NCBI GenBank assembly: GCA_002205965.3
Contig: NADL03000746.1
Coordinates: 1 to 64,000 of the forward strand
Direction: 5' to 3'
Length of the DNA stretch: 64,000 bases
DNA from: Kappaphycus alvarezii
Taxonomy: Eukaryota > Rhodophyta > Florideophyceae > Gigartinales > Solieriaceae
The translations under genes and the position numbers were made by a program. The notes beneath the pieces were generated by a model. The model saw only the letters and a list, made by a program, of their open reading frames with translations. It was not told the origin of the DNA and ran no database searches. Shown piece after piece: positions 53,961 to 64,000 of the stretch. Position 1 is the first letter of the stretch. Each line of letters starts with the position of its first letter.

Positions 53961-56108
53961 GATGAAGAACGATTGATCAGGAATTCTTGTCGATGCTGGG
54001 AGGGCCTACGGGATGGTAGGATTTCTGATAATTAAATAATGTGATGCTACTATACTTACTGCAGTGTACGACATTCCCTCTTGTCTTCATTTTTCAAATC
54101 TTGTTGACCACGACAGCTTGTTCAGGAAAAAATCGAACACTAAAACTTAGTCAAGCCTCTACGTGTCATTGTGCCTCTTTAGGTTGCCTTTGTTGTCTTG
54201 TTTGATAGACTTGGGAGGGTGTCGTATGTACTTTTTGTGTCGTTCCGAATGAGACTCGATAAAAAGGTGCTCTTTCTCTCCAAGTTGGGTCTATTGTGAC
54301 GGATTGCATGCATCCACTGTCGAAATTGACTTAATCGTCCTCAGTCGCGCCGTTGCTACTTTTAACATCGGAAATGAACTTTTTTTCACTTATGCCGAGC
54401 AAAGGTGGTTGGCACCTGTCTGAGGTTAGGTGCGCTGAACAATCGATATCCCTTCGGTTGAAAGGCCATTCTATAAACAATATGCTTTTTCTGCTCTCAA
54501 AGGCGGAGAGTTCTTTGAATGAGTACTATGACCTGAAAGTGATGACAATGTTTGATTCCGATGCGGGAGTTTTTGTCCAGGTGAGAGGTTTTCCTTGTGT
54601 CTGTTGAATAATGTCTTTTCGTTCGCCCAAGACTCGAGTCATTATTCCGAGTCTATTGCAGTGTGGTTGAAGCTTGTTAGCATGCTACGTGAAGTTACAG
54701 ACCACTTCGGTTTCTGCCGTTACTTGTTCCAAGTTCGGCCCGGGTCGAACTGAGGAGTGAGCGGGAGTTTGTTAATCACCTCTTGTAGTAAACGTTGAGG
54801 GTGTTATTTGGATGTAAGAGACGATGGGGCTTCCGTTAGGATGGGTATAATTGGATGTAAAGACTGCGTAAGTAGCCTACTATTCCGAAATTATGAGATT
54901 TGGGCACCTGTGCATGGGCTGTGAATTGTTGGGCATCATAGTTTACGATACATATGTATAGGTATGCACAGAATTTCGTTTCGGAGGAGCTCTCTTGGAG
55001 GTACGCGAGCTTGAGAATGCTGGAGCCATATTACATCATGAAAAGAAACGCTGTGGACGGAGAAAAGGTTTTTTGCATGATATCCAGTGAGACAGGAGTA
55101 AATGGAGGCATAATGGAGAGCTTTAGGGCTCGCGGGAGCTCTTCATTTTCTGAGCACTGACGATAGGCCTGATGGTTACCTTCTATTTCTTTTATTAAGG
55201 ATAACCATCAGGCCTATAGGTGGACGCCGTTTTTTCGCCGTCTGAAGAGATCAAAAAGGTCATAACTCGTTGGGTGGTCTAGTGTCCGGTGTAAACGATC
55301 GGTGTTGGTGTTTGATAGATTTGATCGCCACGGGTCTCATTCTCATGGAGGCGTGATCGTACAGAAGTTTTTTCGATCGTGAAATATAGAAGCAGTTGTG
55401 GACAGGCTGTTAATTTTATATACTGTAGATAGCGATTTCTGTATTGTTGCATACCAATTGAAGTGAGAATTCGGATATCTGGAAAGAGGCTGAAAGGGCA
55501 ACCAAACGTGTTATATAACGATGAAAGTTTGTATTTTTTTCCATTTTATTGATGCGGAAATGAGTGTTGTGGGCTTCCTCCCGTAAGCAAAGGTCACATT
55601 CATGCTTGCCTTGTGTCTGAAGGCCAAGCGAAAATGATATCTGTAAAGGTGGGAGTATAAATGCTGTAGGATAAAACCCCGCTCTCAGTGATTGGTATAA
55701 AAATCATTAAAAGCGTAGCTAGCATGGTTTCGTAAACAGTAGATACCAAAATAAGACCGGGCTCAACGGAGGGAAAGCAGGGGAAAAAGGAAGGGTGGCA
55801 CAACCCAGGGATGAGGGGGTTCCTAAACGGTCTTCCGAGCAGCAGACAATGGAAACAACCGATAAGGGGAGCTAAAGGAGAGAAAACTATGCATGAACGA
55901 CGGCTAAGCGAGGACAGTTCACCGTTGAGGAATGATTCACGGGTAAAATTGCCTACCCTTTACTATTGGCAAGCGGTGTCGATAGCCGCCTTATATACTG
56001 GCAGACATCGTTTTTTTTGGGGGCCCAGATAATTATCTACTGTAAACTAATAAATAGCTACCTAATTAAAGTTAGCTACATTACACAGTTAGCTACAATA
56101 ATTATTAA
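53961..56108. other. No recognisable gene; one strong hairpin
   Basis: Open frames such as 54353-54607 are short and show no family features. The inverted repeat at 55163-55217 is the only structure I can support. Confidence 0.4.
55163..55217. repeat. Perfect 16-bp inverted repeat, 23-base loop
   Basis: ATAGGCCTGATGGTTA (55163-55178) is matched exactly by its complement at 55202-55217. The loop is T-rich. It lies just after a plus-strand frame ending at 55160, so a transcript-end hairpin is possible but unproven. Confidence 0.88.
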
Positions 56109-57258
56109 TCACTGGAAACCAGGATTAGATTTGGCCACGTCCCAATCCCGTAACCGAGAAAGGTCATTACACTCTGCCAAATTCACAATTATACTAAAAT
56201 CCCCCTCCATAAATTGGAACACGTCCCTGTGTTTCGCAACTTTGACGACCAGAACCTCTTCGCCCGACCAACGTATCCATGTCACTTCTTGACAGTGCAA
56301 GCGGGGCGTGCTCCCAAATGGCTGTAGAACGTGATTCGCGGAACGTCGACATACTATCTTTGAAATTATACTACAACTGCAACTATGTGGAACGTCCGTG
56401 TATGTCCGGTTGTATCCATAAGATTGCACATGAGGCATACCAGATGGGGTGCGGGTGTTGGCACACCTTTGAAGCGAAGTTATCTTTTCGGTGATGGAAT
56501 TTGAATGAGATACACTGGTTTCCATTGGAAATGTGGCGGCCAGTTCTGGGAGCAAAGGTCACGTGTGGAACCGGGATCTGGAAGCATTTTTAAGCACATT
56601 CAGGGCAGGATTAGTGTTTTTTTCGTACATTCGGTTCTTTAGCCGGTCTAAAGAGAACATTTATGCAGCTGTTGAGGAGATAGTGATTTTTGAGGCTGGA
56701 AGCATGTTCAGAGGCCGTTAAGATGCTCCTTTGTCGCGAATATCCAGTAATACGTATAATAAATCGTGGGGAACCGTGTCGTCCTTGTCTTCTTCGGCCA
56801 TAATAGAAGGGGTTTCGGAGCCCAATAATGCAATCAGTTCATCTTTGATGTATTCCGGGTCGCCGTCTATATTTGAAGCCGCGGTCTTGAAAGTATCTTC
56901 GAATGTGGCCGGAGTCTGCTGTGGTGACTGTTTTACAAATTGTGTCTTGCACCAGTGCTCTCCTTTGAGGATCTCTCAGATCCTGTCTAAGACGAGCTGG
57001 AGAGCAGAAATGAAAGGTAGAAGGTCTTGGCGGTGAGCGATGACGTAGTTTATGCATGTGGGCATTGCCTTGGGTACTGCACTTTGGGCAGAACATATGG
57101 TAGGTGATAGAATTCCTGCAGTTGATCTTCCGACCTTGAATATTCGGTTCAAACAAAAGATTTTTGCATAGATCTTGAATAAATTTATCTAGAGAGATGA
57201 TGTACGGTCGGACCTTCGACGCAGTAAGGTGATTTTTTCGGTGGGAACTGAGAATCAA
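56109..57258 (-). pseudogene. Unassigned minus-strand coding remnant with a Cys/His cluster
   Basis: Pieces in more than one frame run from 57258 to 56109. The first holds ASKVRPYIISLDKFIQDLCK and a CPKCSTQGNAHMHKLRH cluster that could bind zinc. The middle has an acidic stretch in another frame (AEEDKDDTVPHDLLYVLLD). The last is a clean 148-codon frame (56555-56109) without recognisable domain. It could be a decayed gene or transposon protein; no family is evident. Confidence 0.35.
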
Positions 57259-57306
57259 ACCGTCGCAGGGAATTCGTAGGAGATTTGAGAGACATTTACA
57301 TCTGGC

Positions 57307-57811
57307 TGTAACGATTGTACCCCCAAATCCAAGACTGTATCCCGCCAGTAACCGTTACCAAGATTTACACTGTACCAAGACATCAGTTCAACTTGTGCAC
57401 TGTACCCAGACACCGGTGTAAAACACAAGACCCATACCAATCCGTGCCAAGCCAATCACATGACGCCATTGTGGCGACCTCGCGTGGTTCTCGAAACTTC
57501 TCCCACCTCACCAATCAGCAATTACTTTGTGTCTTCTTGCCAATTGGACCAATGGAACTTTGCCGTGATGTTTTCTGCTGTCAATCTCCCTGATAGTTTC
57601 TACGTGAACCTTCAAACCCTTTTAGTTTCATGCCTTTAGGGCCGTTCTTCTAGAACACCTCTGAATTTAGCATCGTCTGCCTACAATTTACCATTGCCAT
57701 CGTTGAGTACTTTTTCTATATACACCCTGGTCTGAAGCTCCAGCCTGTTTACCGGAAGCATCAACCAACAGTTCAACCATCGATTACCTTTTGTGCGCCC
57801 AAACCCCCACA
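57307..57811 (+). repeat. Solo LTR with perfect CTGGC target duplication
   Basis: It begins TGTAACGATTGTACCCCC and ends CCCCCACA, collinear with the chromovirus LTR. CTGGC precedes (57302-57306) and follows (57812-57816) it, so it is a true insertion reduced to a single LTR by recombination. No internal sequence is present. Confidence 0.9.
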
Positions 57812-57834
57812 CTGGCCCAATACTGGCTGCATTT

Positions 57835-58375
57835 TGTGCAGTAAAGGTGCTTTTTCTGTTGTATTTCACTTCAAAGACCTTACATCTTTACACAAAATTC
57901 ACTGCATCTACTGTACTGTAGATTCAAACCACTGGTAACCTTGTAGCCAGGGCTACTAGGCACTTTGCTGTCATTTTACTTTCCTTACAGTTCTGAACAC
58001 AGCGTTTGACCCTATTGGTACACTTGGAATAGTTACGGGCGAGTTACACACAGGGATATTACATCATTGCTTTACCAATCAAAAGTCGCCTTGCTATCCC
58101 ATACCACCTGGACCAATGTACTTCTTACATCTTGTCAGAGTATGTCACTCGTGCCGACTACAATTCTGAAAGCGCTACTTACGATACCGTCAGGGCTGTT
58201 TTACGGGAATACCTTTGAATTCGCTACTGTTAGACTGCATTTTCCTTTAGTTTGTAGCTATCTGCAGTTCTATATAATCCCTGGTTTGGAGCGGCAGGCT
58301 CCACCCAGCCAGCCTCAACCAAAGTTTCAATCACAGTTCTACCTTGACCTGCTCGTGTGCGCTTAACACCCCACA
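57835..58375 (+). repeat. Diverged LTR-like unit of a sister family
   Basis: The end TGTGCGCTTAACACCCCACA parallels TGTGCGCCCAAACCCCCACA of the neighbouring LTR, and interior blocks (ACCAATGTA, GGGAATACCTTTGAATT, TATATAATCCCTGGT) follow the same order. It shares a long segment with 51130-51435. The left boundary is approximate. Confidence 0.6.
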
Positions 58376-59185
58376 TTTTCTCTCCTTTGACTCGATCGGG
58401 AGGGACAAAGATAGAACAAATGGTCTGGATACTCTTTGTGATTTCGCGGTGGGGAGCTTTTTTGCATAGCTTTGTTGAGTTCTCACCCTAACGAAACACT
58501 TTGTAATCTTTGTCTGCGGTAACTTATGTGTTGGATAGACATTATCGCTGCCGTGAAGGTTGGGATTGATGGTGGCGTTGATTGTAAGATTAGCACGATT
58601 TCTACGGGACTTGCGAACGCGAGGAGGACGCGAAACAAGGTGAGCTTCGAGATAATTTCGGGATCGGGTATGAAATACGGATCAATGAGCAATTTAAAGT
58701 GTTTAGAGATGTCTTCGTCGGAATTAAGCTAGAGAATTCTTTGGAAAGCTAGTTAAGGGGCCAGTCCGAAATTTGATAAGTTGCAGAGTGAGGCTTGTAA
58801 GGAAAGATCTCACACTCATGATCGGACGTCTCCTGAATTTCCATGACCAGGGGTCTAGCGGTTGGACGCTACACGGTCGTTTGAGAAACTTGGTGATCTG
58901 CGAAACCAGATCGGCTTGATTTGTTCGCTTGTGTTCGTCCTGTACTGTCTGCATGTTGAGATCGGATGATCTCATCGAGTATGGGCGTTGATCTGCGGCC
59001 TTTCGGTGGAGAATTCCCCAGACTCGTATTGCCCTGTTCCCCCGTTCGTTTGGAAGTTTTGATCTTAGTAGAGTCTTCTCTTGTTATGCTCGCGACACTA
59101 AAATGTAGGAAGCAAATGGATTAGTAGGAATTCGTGTTGATGGGAGGAGCGCCGGCGGTGCGGCAGGATGTCGGATGCTTATGGG
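58376..59185. other. No recognisable gene
   Basis: Short frames on both strands around 58483-58975 overlap each other and show no family features. Confidence 0.4.
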
Positions 59186-59288
59186 GGGGAAATTGGGGTG
59201 TTTTAAGGGAAACTTTGGGGTGATTTAATACTTGAAAAATATGGTCGGTCGTGGCCCGGAATATCCTGAAGGTTGCCCAGTAATACCT
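59186..59288 (+). repeat. Dispersed repeat R2, copy 5
   Basis: GGGGTGATTTAATACTTGAA, AATATGGTCGGTCGTGGCCC and GGAATATCCTGAAGG match the other copies. Its left edge (GGGGGAAATTGGGGTGTTTT) is partly duplicated. Confidence 0.78.
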
Positions 59289-59354
59289 CTCAAATTAACC
59301 GAATATGATATGCAATGAGATAATGCTGATTTTTTATTTTAATTAGTAATTGGG

Positions 59355-61136
59355 TGGCAGCATGGGCGACCTCGGAGGTACAATGGAGGTGCGCTGGCTA
59401 CCCAGGGCAGAATAAAGTGGGCGCCAGGTCCAGTCTAAGAAAAAGAGGGCCCATCGGCTTGCTGCCCTCCAGACCTCCCCCCAACAGTCGAGTCCAGAGA
59501 CTCGCGCTCTCTCTCTCCAGCTCCCGGCTACTTCCTCCCGCTCGCTACCCCTTCCACCATCTTGGCCGCTGCTGCGCGCGTTGCATTAAGGCTACTCCGA
59601 CAAGCGCACGAACACCTAAAAAGCCCGCTCGAGGCCCCCCAGCAGACAGGCTGCGTTGGACATTACGGCCGCGGCAGCGTGCCTCTGAGTAAGTGCCGTA
59701 CGGAACTTACCATATGTCTTCATCGCTTTAACGGCTACGTTCCGCGCGACGTCGGTTAGCACCCTATATGCGTCCGGGTGCCACCCTCCGAGATTAGATA
59801 TAGGGATAGGCACGAGCTTACTTCTTCCGGAGGTTGCAATAAAAGAATCATATCTTCTACGCTCCGCGGAGGCGGCCGCATTAAGCGAGGTGGTTCGGGC
59901 CTCAGGTCGGAACCTCCGGCGGAGGAACCGGGTTTGAAACCTCTGACAGCTCTCAGGGCGTCCTCTTCCGTGAAGTTGCGGAACGGCCTGTGTGTTTCTC
60001 CCGGAGAAGAATCCCTCGTCCCGTTTGGGGGCGGTGTCTGGGGATGCTTGTCGAGCAGGGCCGGAATGCCGGGGGTTGGTGGGAGGACACCTAGCGAGCC
60101 TAGGGCTTGGGCTGCATTACCAAATGCCCCCTCCTTGGCCAGTCTTGTGGCCCGTCTAACATTAAACTGATGCTGTTCGTTGGCAGTTCGGGCTGTCAGT
60201 GAATCAGCCGGCCGTTGGGTAGCTGCCTCCCACAGTTCTTGAAACTGTCCTTGGTTCCATAGTGCTATCCGCTATCTCATTTTGTCCGCGAGAGACTGAT
60301 GTTGGTACCTGGGTAGGTCGGAGTCGGGGTGGGACATTGTGGCGAGCATGACGGCAGGGAACAGGAATAATTTTGTGAAAGCGTGGGAAGCGCCCGGGCC
60401 TCCATACTGGCAAACATGGACGGCGTCGTTCATGACCTGTGCGTATGTTTCGGCCAAGCGGCCGCGGAACTTCGTGAGTATATGCGACATGACGGGGGTG
60501 TAGGTGGTGCAAATTTGTGCCATCGAGGGTAACGCCTGCACGGGGAGTTCCGGGGGGTTGGGGTTGTCCGGCGGAGTTACGGGGCCATGCGGGGATTCGG
60601 GGCTTGGTGCCGATGGGGCGGGGACGTCTTCCAGTTGGACAGCTGCGGCTGTATGTTCCTCTGGTAGGCCATGGGGGGAAGATCCGGGCGCGACACACGG
60701 GGCGTGGTGTGCTGTTGTGGCACTTCTTGCCGTAATTGGGTCTCGTGGAGAGGTTTGTAGAGTACTGGTGCCGTGCGCACTGAGCATTTGGGGCACTGGG
60801 AGTAGGAAAACGTGTAGAGTCCGGTATCGCTCGGACCCGAAACCGTGGGTCGGACGTATTGGTTGTGGCAGCCGCAGTACCAGTAGCCGATCTTCGCTAG
60901 TTCCCTATTTAGGGTCGCGTGTTCGTGGCGATTGGGCGTCCCAAGATTTGAGTTCTCGGCGTGTGCGGTGCGTAGATGAGCCAGAAGCTGCGCCACTGTT
61001 TGGATCTTTGGTTTTTGCTGCGGGCAGAGGGGACAGCGCCCGGGGAGGGGTGGCGGCCATCTCGTCGCCAGGCCAGCCATAGGGCGGTAGGAGGTCCATT
61101 TGGAGCCGCCTGCCTGTATTGGGGTGTGCCCTGCTA
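59355..61136 (-). mobile_element. LINE-C: R2-like LINE lacking its reverse transcriptase
   Basis: The N-terminal part (61080-60577) has zinc-finger-like blocks CPLCPQQKPKIQTVAQLL...LRTAH and CGCHNQYV, as in R2-type LINEs. The following part includes HAFTKLFLFPAVMLATM, an in-frame TAG near 60277, then ALWNQGQFQELWEAATQ and QHQFNVRRATRLAKEGAFGN, the region just before RT. The sequence then jumps to a typical LINE C-terminus, ISNLGGWHPDAYRVLTDVAR and QRHAAAAVMSNAACLLGG (59813-59616). RT and most of the endonuclease are deleted, and other frame changes are present. The 5' side is interrupted by LINE-B. Confidence 0.75.
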
Positions 61137-62414
61137 GTGTCTATTGGTGGTGGTAGGTCTTTATTTGTCGTACAATGTCGCACAGAGGCGTGCGGAGGGT
61201 ATTTATAAATTAACTACGGATGCGGGCGGCGGGTAGAAACTTATCGCGCCTGCATTATTTGGAGACTAAATGCAAAACGGGTAACGAAGTCGCGGAGCTC
61301 CTGTTGAGGGAGGAACCGCGACGGGAAGCAGCGAAGGAAGCAAGGCGGCGGAAAAAAGCCTTACCGTCGTCGCCCAAGGCGCCATGGATATCAACCCGAC
61401 GGGGGAGAGGAGGATATCGTTTCGGTTGCAGTAAGTGCCGTAATGACGATGTTTCTCGCGCTCTGCGAGTGTCGCGGCGGCGCCGGCAGTAACCGTACTT
61501 GGCGAAATGTGGCGGCGTGCGGAGGGGTGGGCAACAAACGTCGACGGCTATATCGGTACTGTGAAGCCCGTATGCAGCGGGTATGTAAATATCCATTCGT
61601 AGCACGGGGGACTCCGAATGCCCAGATGAGTCGGGAACCTGGTGGAGGAGCGGATGTTCGACGAGGGCGACGATCCCAACTTCCTTGCAGTAGCGGGCAA
61701 GAACGTTGCGGAGGATGTGGTGACGACGAGTCATTCCGTCTTCGTATTTGCAGGTCAACGCGTGTTGACCACTTGGATCTAAGACGGGTGCGATGTCGGC
61801 CGAGCGGCGGGAGCAGACCGGACAGCGAGTAGATCCAGGGAATAGCGCGATGCTGAGACGTAGAGCCAGAGCGACTTTCCAGGCGGAAGAGGACATGTAC
61901 GTACCGCGGTGGGGGTGAGGAAGCGAAGAGAAAACAGTCGATGCGGAGGATGTGCGCACGGAGAGGAGCCGTGCTCGGTCGTGGGCTGCCGCGGACGAGA
62001 ACAAGCTATCGGACTTCGATAGCATGAGTTCAGTTGTGATCGCAGACTGGAGCCTTTCGCCGGGGACCGGCGATGAACAACGCTCGAAAAGAGCCGTAGC
62101 TGTAAGCGACGAAGACAGCTGCGGGTGGCGGCAGGATAAGAGCGAGATGGCAGACCGAGGGATCTCTTCCAAGTGGCGGTCCTGGGAAAGGGTAAGCAGG
62201 TCGGAGATAAGTCGAAAAGAATCAATTACAGATGCTGCGTATGCAGCCTCGGTAATGTCTGAAGTTTGCAGGATACCTAGACCGCCCATTGAGAAGGGGA
62301 GAGAGGCTTGGAGCCAGGCTCGCTCTGGACAGGGCAGCTGCAATTGGTGGAACGCTTCCCTCTGCTTCTGATCGAAGCTAGCGGCGAGAACCGCAGATTG
62401 AGTGTGTCTATTGG
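61137..62414 (-). mobile_element. LINE-B copy 3 with 11-bp target duplication
   Basis: GTGTCTATTGG occurs exactly at 61137-61147 and 62404-62414. Between them is a 5'-truncated LINE-B reading on the minus strand: a post-RT segment (LPFSMGGLGILQTSDI), the CCHC motif CPVC...GQHALTC, RRHHILRN, VEHPLL and RMDIYIP, then the frame changes just after DIAVDV. The 3' end has AATAAAG and an (ACCACC) tail. It is nearly identical to 25465-26341 where they overlap and extends further 5'. It landed in, or at the 5' edge of, LINE-C. Confidence 0.92.
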
Positions 62415-62417
62415 ACC

Positions 62418-62439
62418 GTTGTCCTCATATGAGGACAAC
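62418..62439. repeat. 22-bp perfect palindrome, copy 1
   Basis: GTCCTCATATGAGGAC is the shared 16-base core; GTT and AAC extend the symmetry here. The same core recurs at 62783-62798. Confidence 0.9.
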
Positions 62440-62691
62440 TTTTAGCCCTTTTTTTCAATACAATTCTTTTTTACCTCAGCACATTTCTTGTCCTCCGCAC
62501 TAGTTCATGAGTGTAGATGGCCGATCAAAACAAACTTTTCAAGATTATTGACCTCAGTTAAGCCTAGAGCAATTTTGCCTCACCAGCTTCCGCTCTTCGC
62601 AAGAAGTTGTGAAAACGACTACGTTTTGGAAGGAAAATAGTTCGTATTATCGTGGGGGTCTCAGAAACGAGGGCGCACGTACAGTAAAAAT

Positions 62692-62790
62692 TACTGTACT
62701 GTAACTTAACATAAAAAACCTTTTTTCCAGTAAACATTTCGGCCTTCCAAAACATTTACCTTTCCAAAATGTAACGGAAACTGTCCTCAT
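62692..62790 (-). repeat. Second copy of the SMC5-fragment 3' end
   Basis: About 95 bases (ACTGTAACTTAACATAAAAA, TTTTTTCCAGTAAACATTTC, CCAAAATGTAACGGAAACTG) match 4203-4292 with only a few differences. Read on the minus strand it gives FWKAEMFTGKKVFYVKLQ, against FWKAEILTGKKVFHVKLQ in the first copy. Sequence beyond this does not encode SMC5. Confidence 0.8.
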
Positions 62791-62800
62791 ATGAGGACAG
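62781..62800. repeat. 20-bp perfect palindrome, copy 2
   Basis: CTGTCCTCATATGAGGACAG contains the same 16-base core as 62418-62439. It lies exactly where the SMC5-fragment copy has its short insertion relative to 4285-4300. Confidence 0.9.
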
Positions 62801-63002
62801 AGCATGGTCGTTGAAAGCGGCTACTTTTGTCCGCCTTTCTCCAGCGCCCGGTTGCGCAAAAATAGGTAGGTTACTCAACAAAACCAAAACCAAAACACAC
62901 TAACTTTATTCGCCGCCTCTCTCTGCTTCTCCCTTCCCTTCCACTCAATACAAACCCCGCGCCAGTCCATTACCAACGCCGCGATACAGCCAAGAGCGAG
63001 CA

Positions 63003-63024
63003 CACGTGTACAGGCGTACACGTG
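63003..63024. promoter_or_regulatory. Closely paired CACGTG motifs
   Basis: CACGTG at 63003-63008 and 63019-63024 form a near-palindrome (CACGTGTACAGGCGTACACGTG differs by its centre). Spacing is shorter than in the R1-type pairs, so it may be unrelated. Confidence 0.35.
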
Positions 63025-63227
63025 GAGCTCACATCACCCCACAATGAAGCCATGCTGCGACCTCGCAGCGCGACCTCGCAGCATATCCCCAAAAATAACC
63101 GAAAATGCAAAACAGAAAAACAAATCACCCGGAAAAATAGAACGACGATCGGCAGGGCTCGAACTCGGGACTGAATCCACAGAAGGGTAGGATACAAACA
63201 GCCCCATTTCGCCTTCCCACCAGTACC

Positions 63228-63275
63228 TGTAGTCCTGCAGTGTACACGGTAGATATTCAATGAAGTAAAGTTTCA
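63228..63275 (+). mobile_element. LINE-A 3' tail remnant
   Basis: AGTCCTGCAGTGTACACGGT and AGATATTCAATGAAGTAAAG match the 3' end of the large LINE-A copy (reverse complement of 20790-20840). Only the tail is present, and it directly precedes another LINE-A fragment. Confidence 0.75.
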
Positions 63276-63289
63276 TTCACCTCACATAT

Positions 63290-63655
63290 CCACTCGGCCT
63301 GCCAACATCGCCCGACGACTCCCCGCTCCATCGACTGGCCCATCTTCTGCGCCTTACACGCCGAACTTCACGTTTCGACCTCTGGCGTTTGATTCCCTAG
63401 GTGCCCCTTCCCCTGGAACTATTGCATTTATCGAGGAGTTAGTTCCGCGGATCGCGTCCAAGTGTCACTCGACAGTTGGCATTGTCCGCCGCCGTATCTA
63501 CCAGCGACTGAGTTGCACCCTGTGGTCCTCCATCGCCGAAGCTATCCTGTCCCGAGCACCGATGCGCACGGACGACGAAGTACATCCGGTTAGATCTTAA
63601 CCGTATAGTTAGGACGTGCGCAGTCCACAGTAGATACTGAACGCATTAAACTTCC
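63290..63655 (+). mobile_element. LINE-A 3' fragment
   Basis: It encodes NFTFRPLAFDSLGAPSPGTI, FIEELVPRIASKCHS and RRRIYQRLSCTLWSSIAEAI, ending at a TAA at 63598-63600. The 3' untranslated end ATACTGAACGCATTAAACTT stops near 63655. It is closer to the 33193 copy than to the large LINE-A. The coding end itself is uninterrupted. Confidence 0.87.
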
Positions 63656-64000
63656 TCCGGGTAGGAGAGCCAGCATGTTGGTGCTTCCCTTCCACCTTCT
63701 GGTAGATTGGAGTGCCATCCACAGCTTTCGACGCATCGTACGGTTTCGCAATTGGCTTGACAATGATACGATATCTACGCTTCGGTACAAATTTACTGGA
63801 TACCAACCCACATATCCACCACAGTAAATTAACCCCCATTTACACATGTTGGTGCTGGCGACGTCCCGTCGTGCGCCAGGGTTGGCAGTACAGGCGGGAG
63901 GGAGGCCCCCGATCTGGAGGGGTCCCCACCAGATCTTTTGCAACGTGTCACAATTTGGTTGGCCCCTCTCGACCAATCGCCATTCGACAAGTCATTCCAC
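63656..64000 (-). pseudogene. Unassigned coding remnant cut by the window edge and a LINE-A insertion
   Basis: Minus-strand frames read SKFVPKRRYRIIVKPIAKPY with DASKAVDGTPIYQKVEGKHQ, and upstream, in another frame, GLPPACTANPGARRDVASTN. The composition is protein-like, but I recognise no family. The LINE-A 3' end at 63655 abuts it, so the gene was probably a target. Confidence 0.3.

Noticed and set aside
63130-63245. tRNA gene or SINE on the minus strand
   Set aside because: GTTCGAGCC fits box B, but no good box A lies at the right distance and the T stem does not pair.
1-64000. CRISPR array, prokaryotic operon or phage region
   Set aside because: No regular short repeats with unique spacers, no ribosome-binding sites with tight gene packing, and the mobile elements are all eukaryotic types.

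Overview
The window looks like repeat-rich nuclear DNA of a eukaryote. Long intronless reading frames, a GT61-type glycosyltransferase, several families of R2-like LINEs carrying a restriction-like endonuclease, Ty3/gypsy elements (one a chromovirus) and a Tc1-like transposon together suggest a florideophyte red alga such as Chondrus. That assignment is an inference, since no rRNA or organelle marker is present. I see no CRISPR array, operon or prokaryotic signal.

Layout. 1-8.9 kb: decayed, unassigned coding regions, an SMC5 C-terminal fragment, a ParB-like DGxHR protein remnant, and recurring paired CACGTG motifs. 8.9-11.7 kb: degenerate tandem repeats. 11.6-16.6 kb: a broken Ty3/gypsy element on the minus strand with one probable LTR. 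17.1-19.5 kb: the best novel host gene, a membrane-anchored or secreted protein of about 800 residues built from four related ~150-170 residue repeats, with two frame changes at C runs. 20.8-25.2 kb: an almost full-length, very GC-rich R2-like LINE (LINE-A). 25.2-26.3 kb: ends of two other LINE families. 26.4-27.6 kb: a Tc1-like transposon with matching inverted ends. 27.7-35.7 kb: an unassigned gene split by a 7-kb chromovirus with a perfect GTCCA target duplication; the gene's two halves are in phase across the insertion. 35.7-39.4 kb: a small acidic-protein gene, LTR and LINE scraps. 39.4-49.4 kb: a strikingly AT-rich island with one intact gene (GT61). 49.4-59.3 kb: solo LTRs (one with target duplication CTGGC), LINE ends, hairpins and unassigned sequence. 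59.3-64 kb: an internally deleted LINE-C, into which a LINE-B copy landed with an 11-bp target duplication, then palindromes, a second copy of the SMC5-fragment end, and LINE-A 3' ends.

The genes do not form a pathway; the region is mainly a record of nested transposition around a few host genes. Most promising for new biology: the four-repeat protein, the AT-rich GT61 island, the paired CACGTG motif, an in-frame TAG at the same place in two LINE families, and the ~80-bp dispersed repeat present six times.
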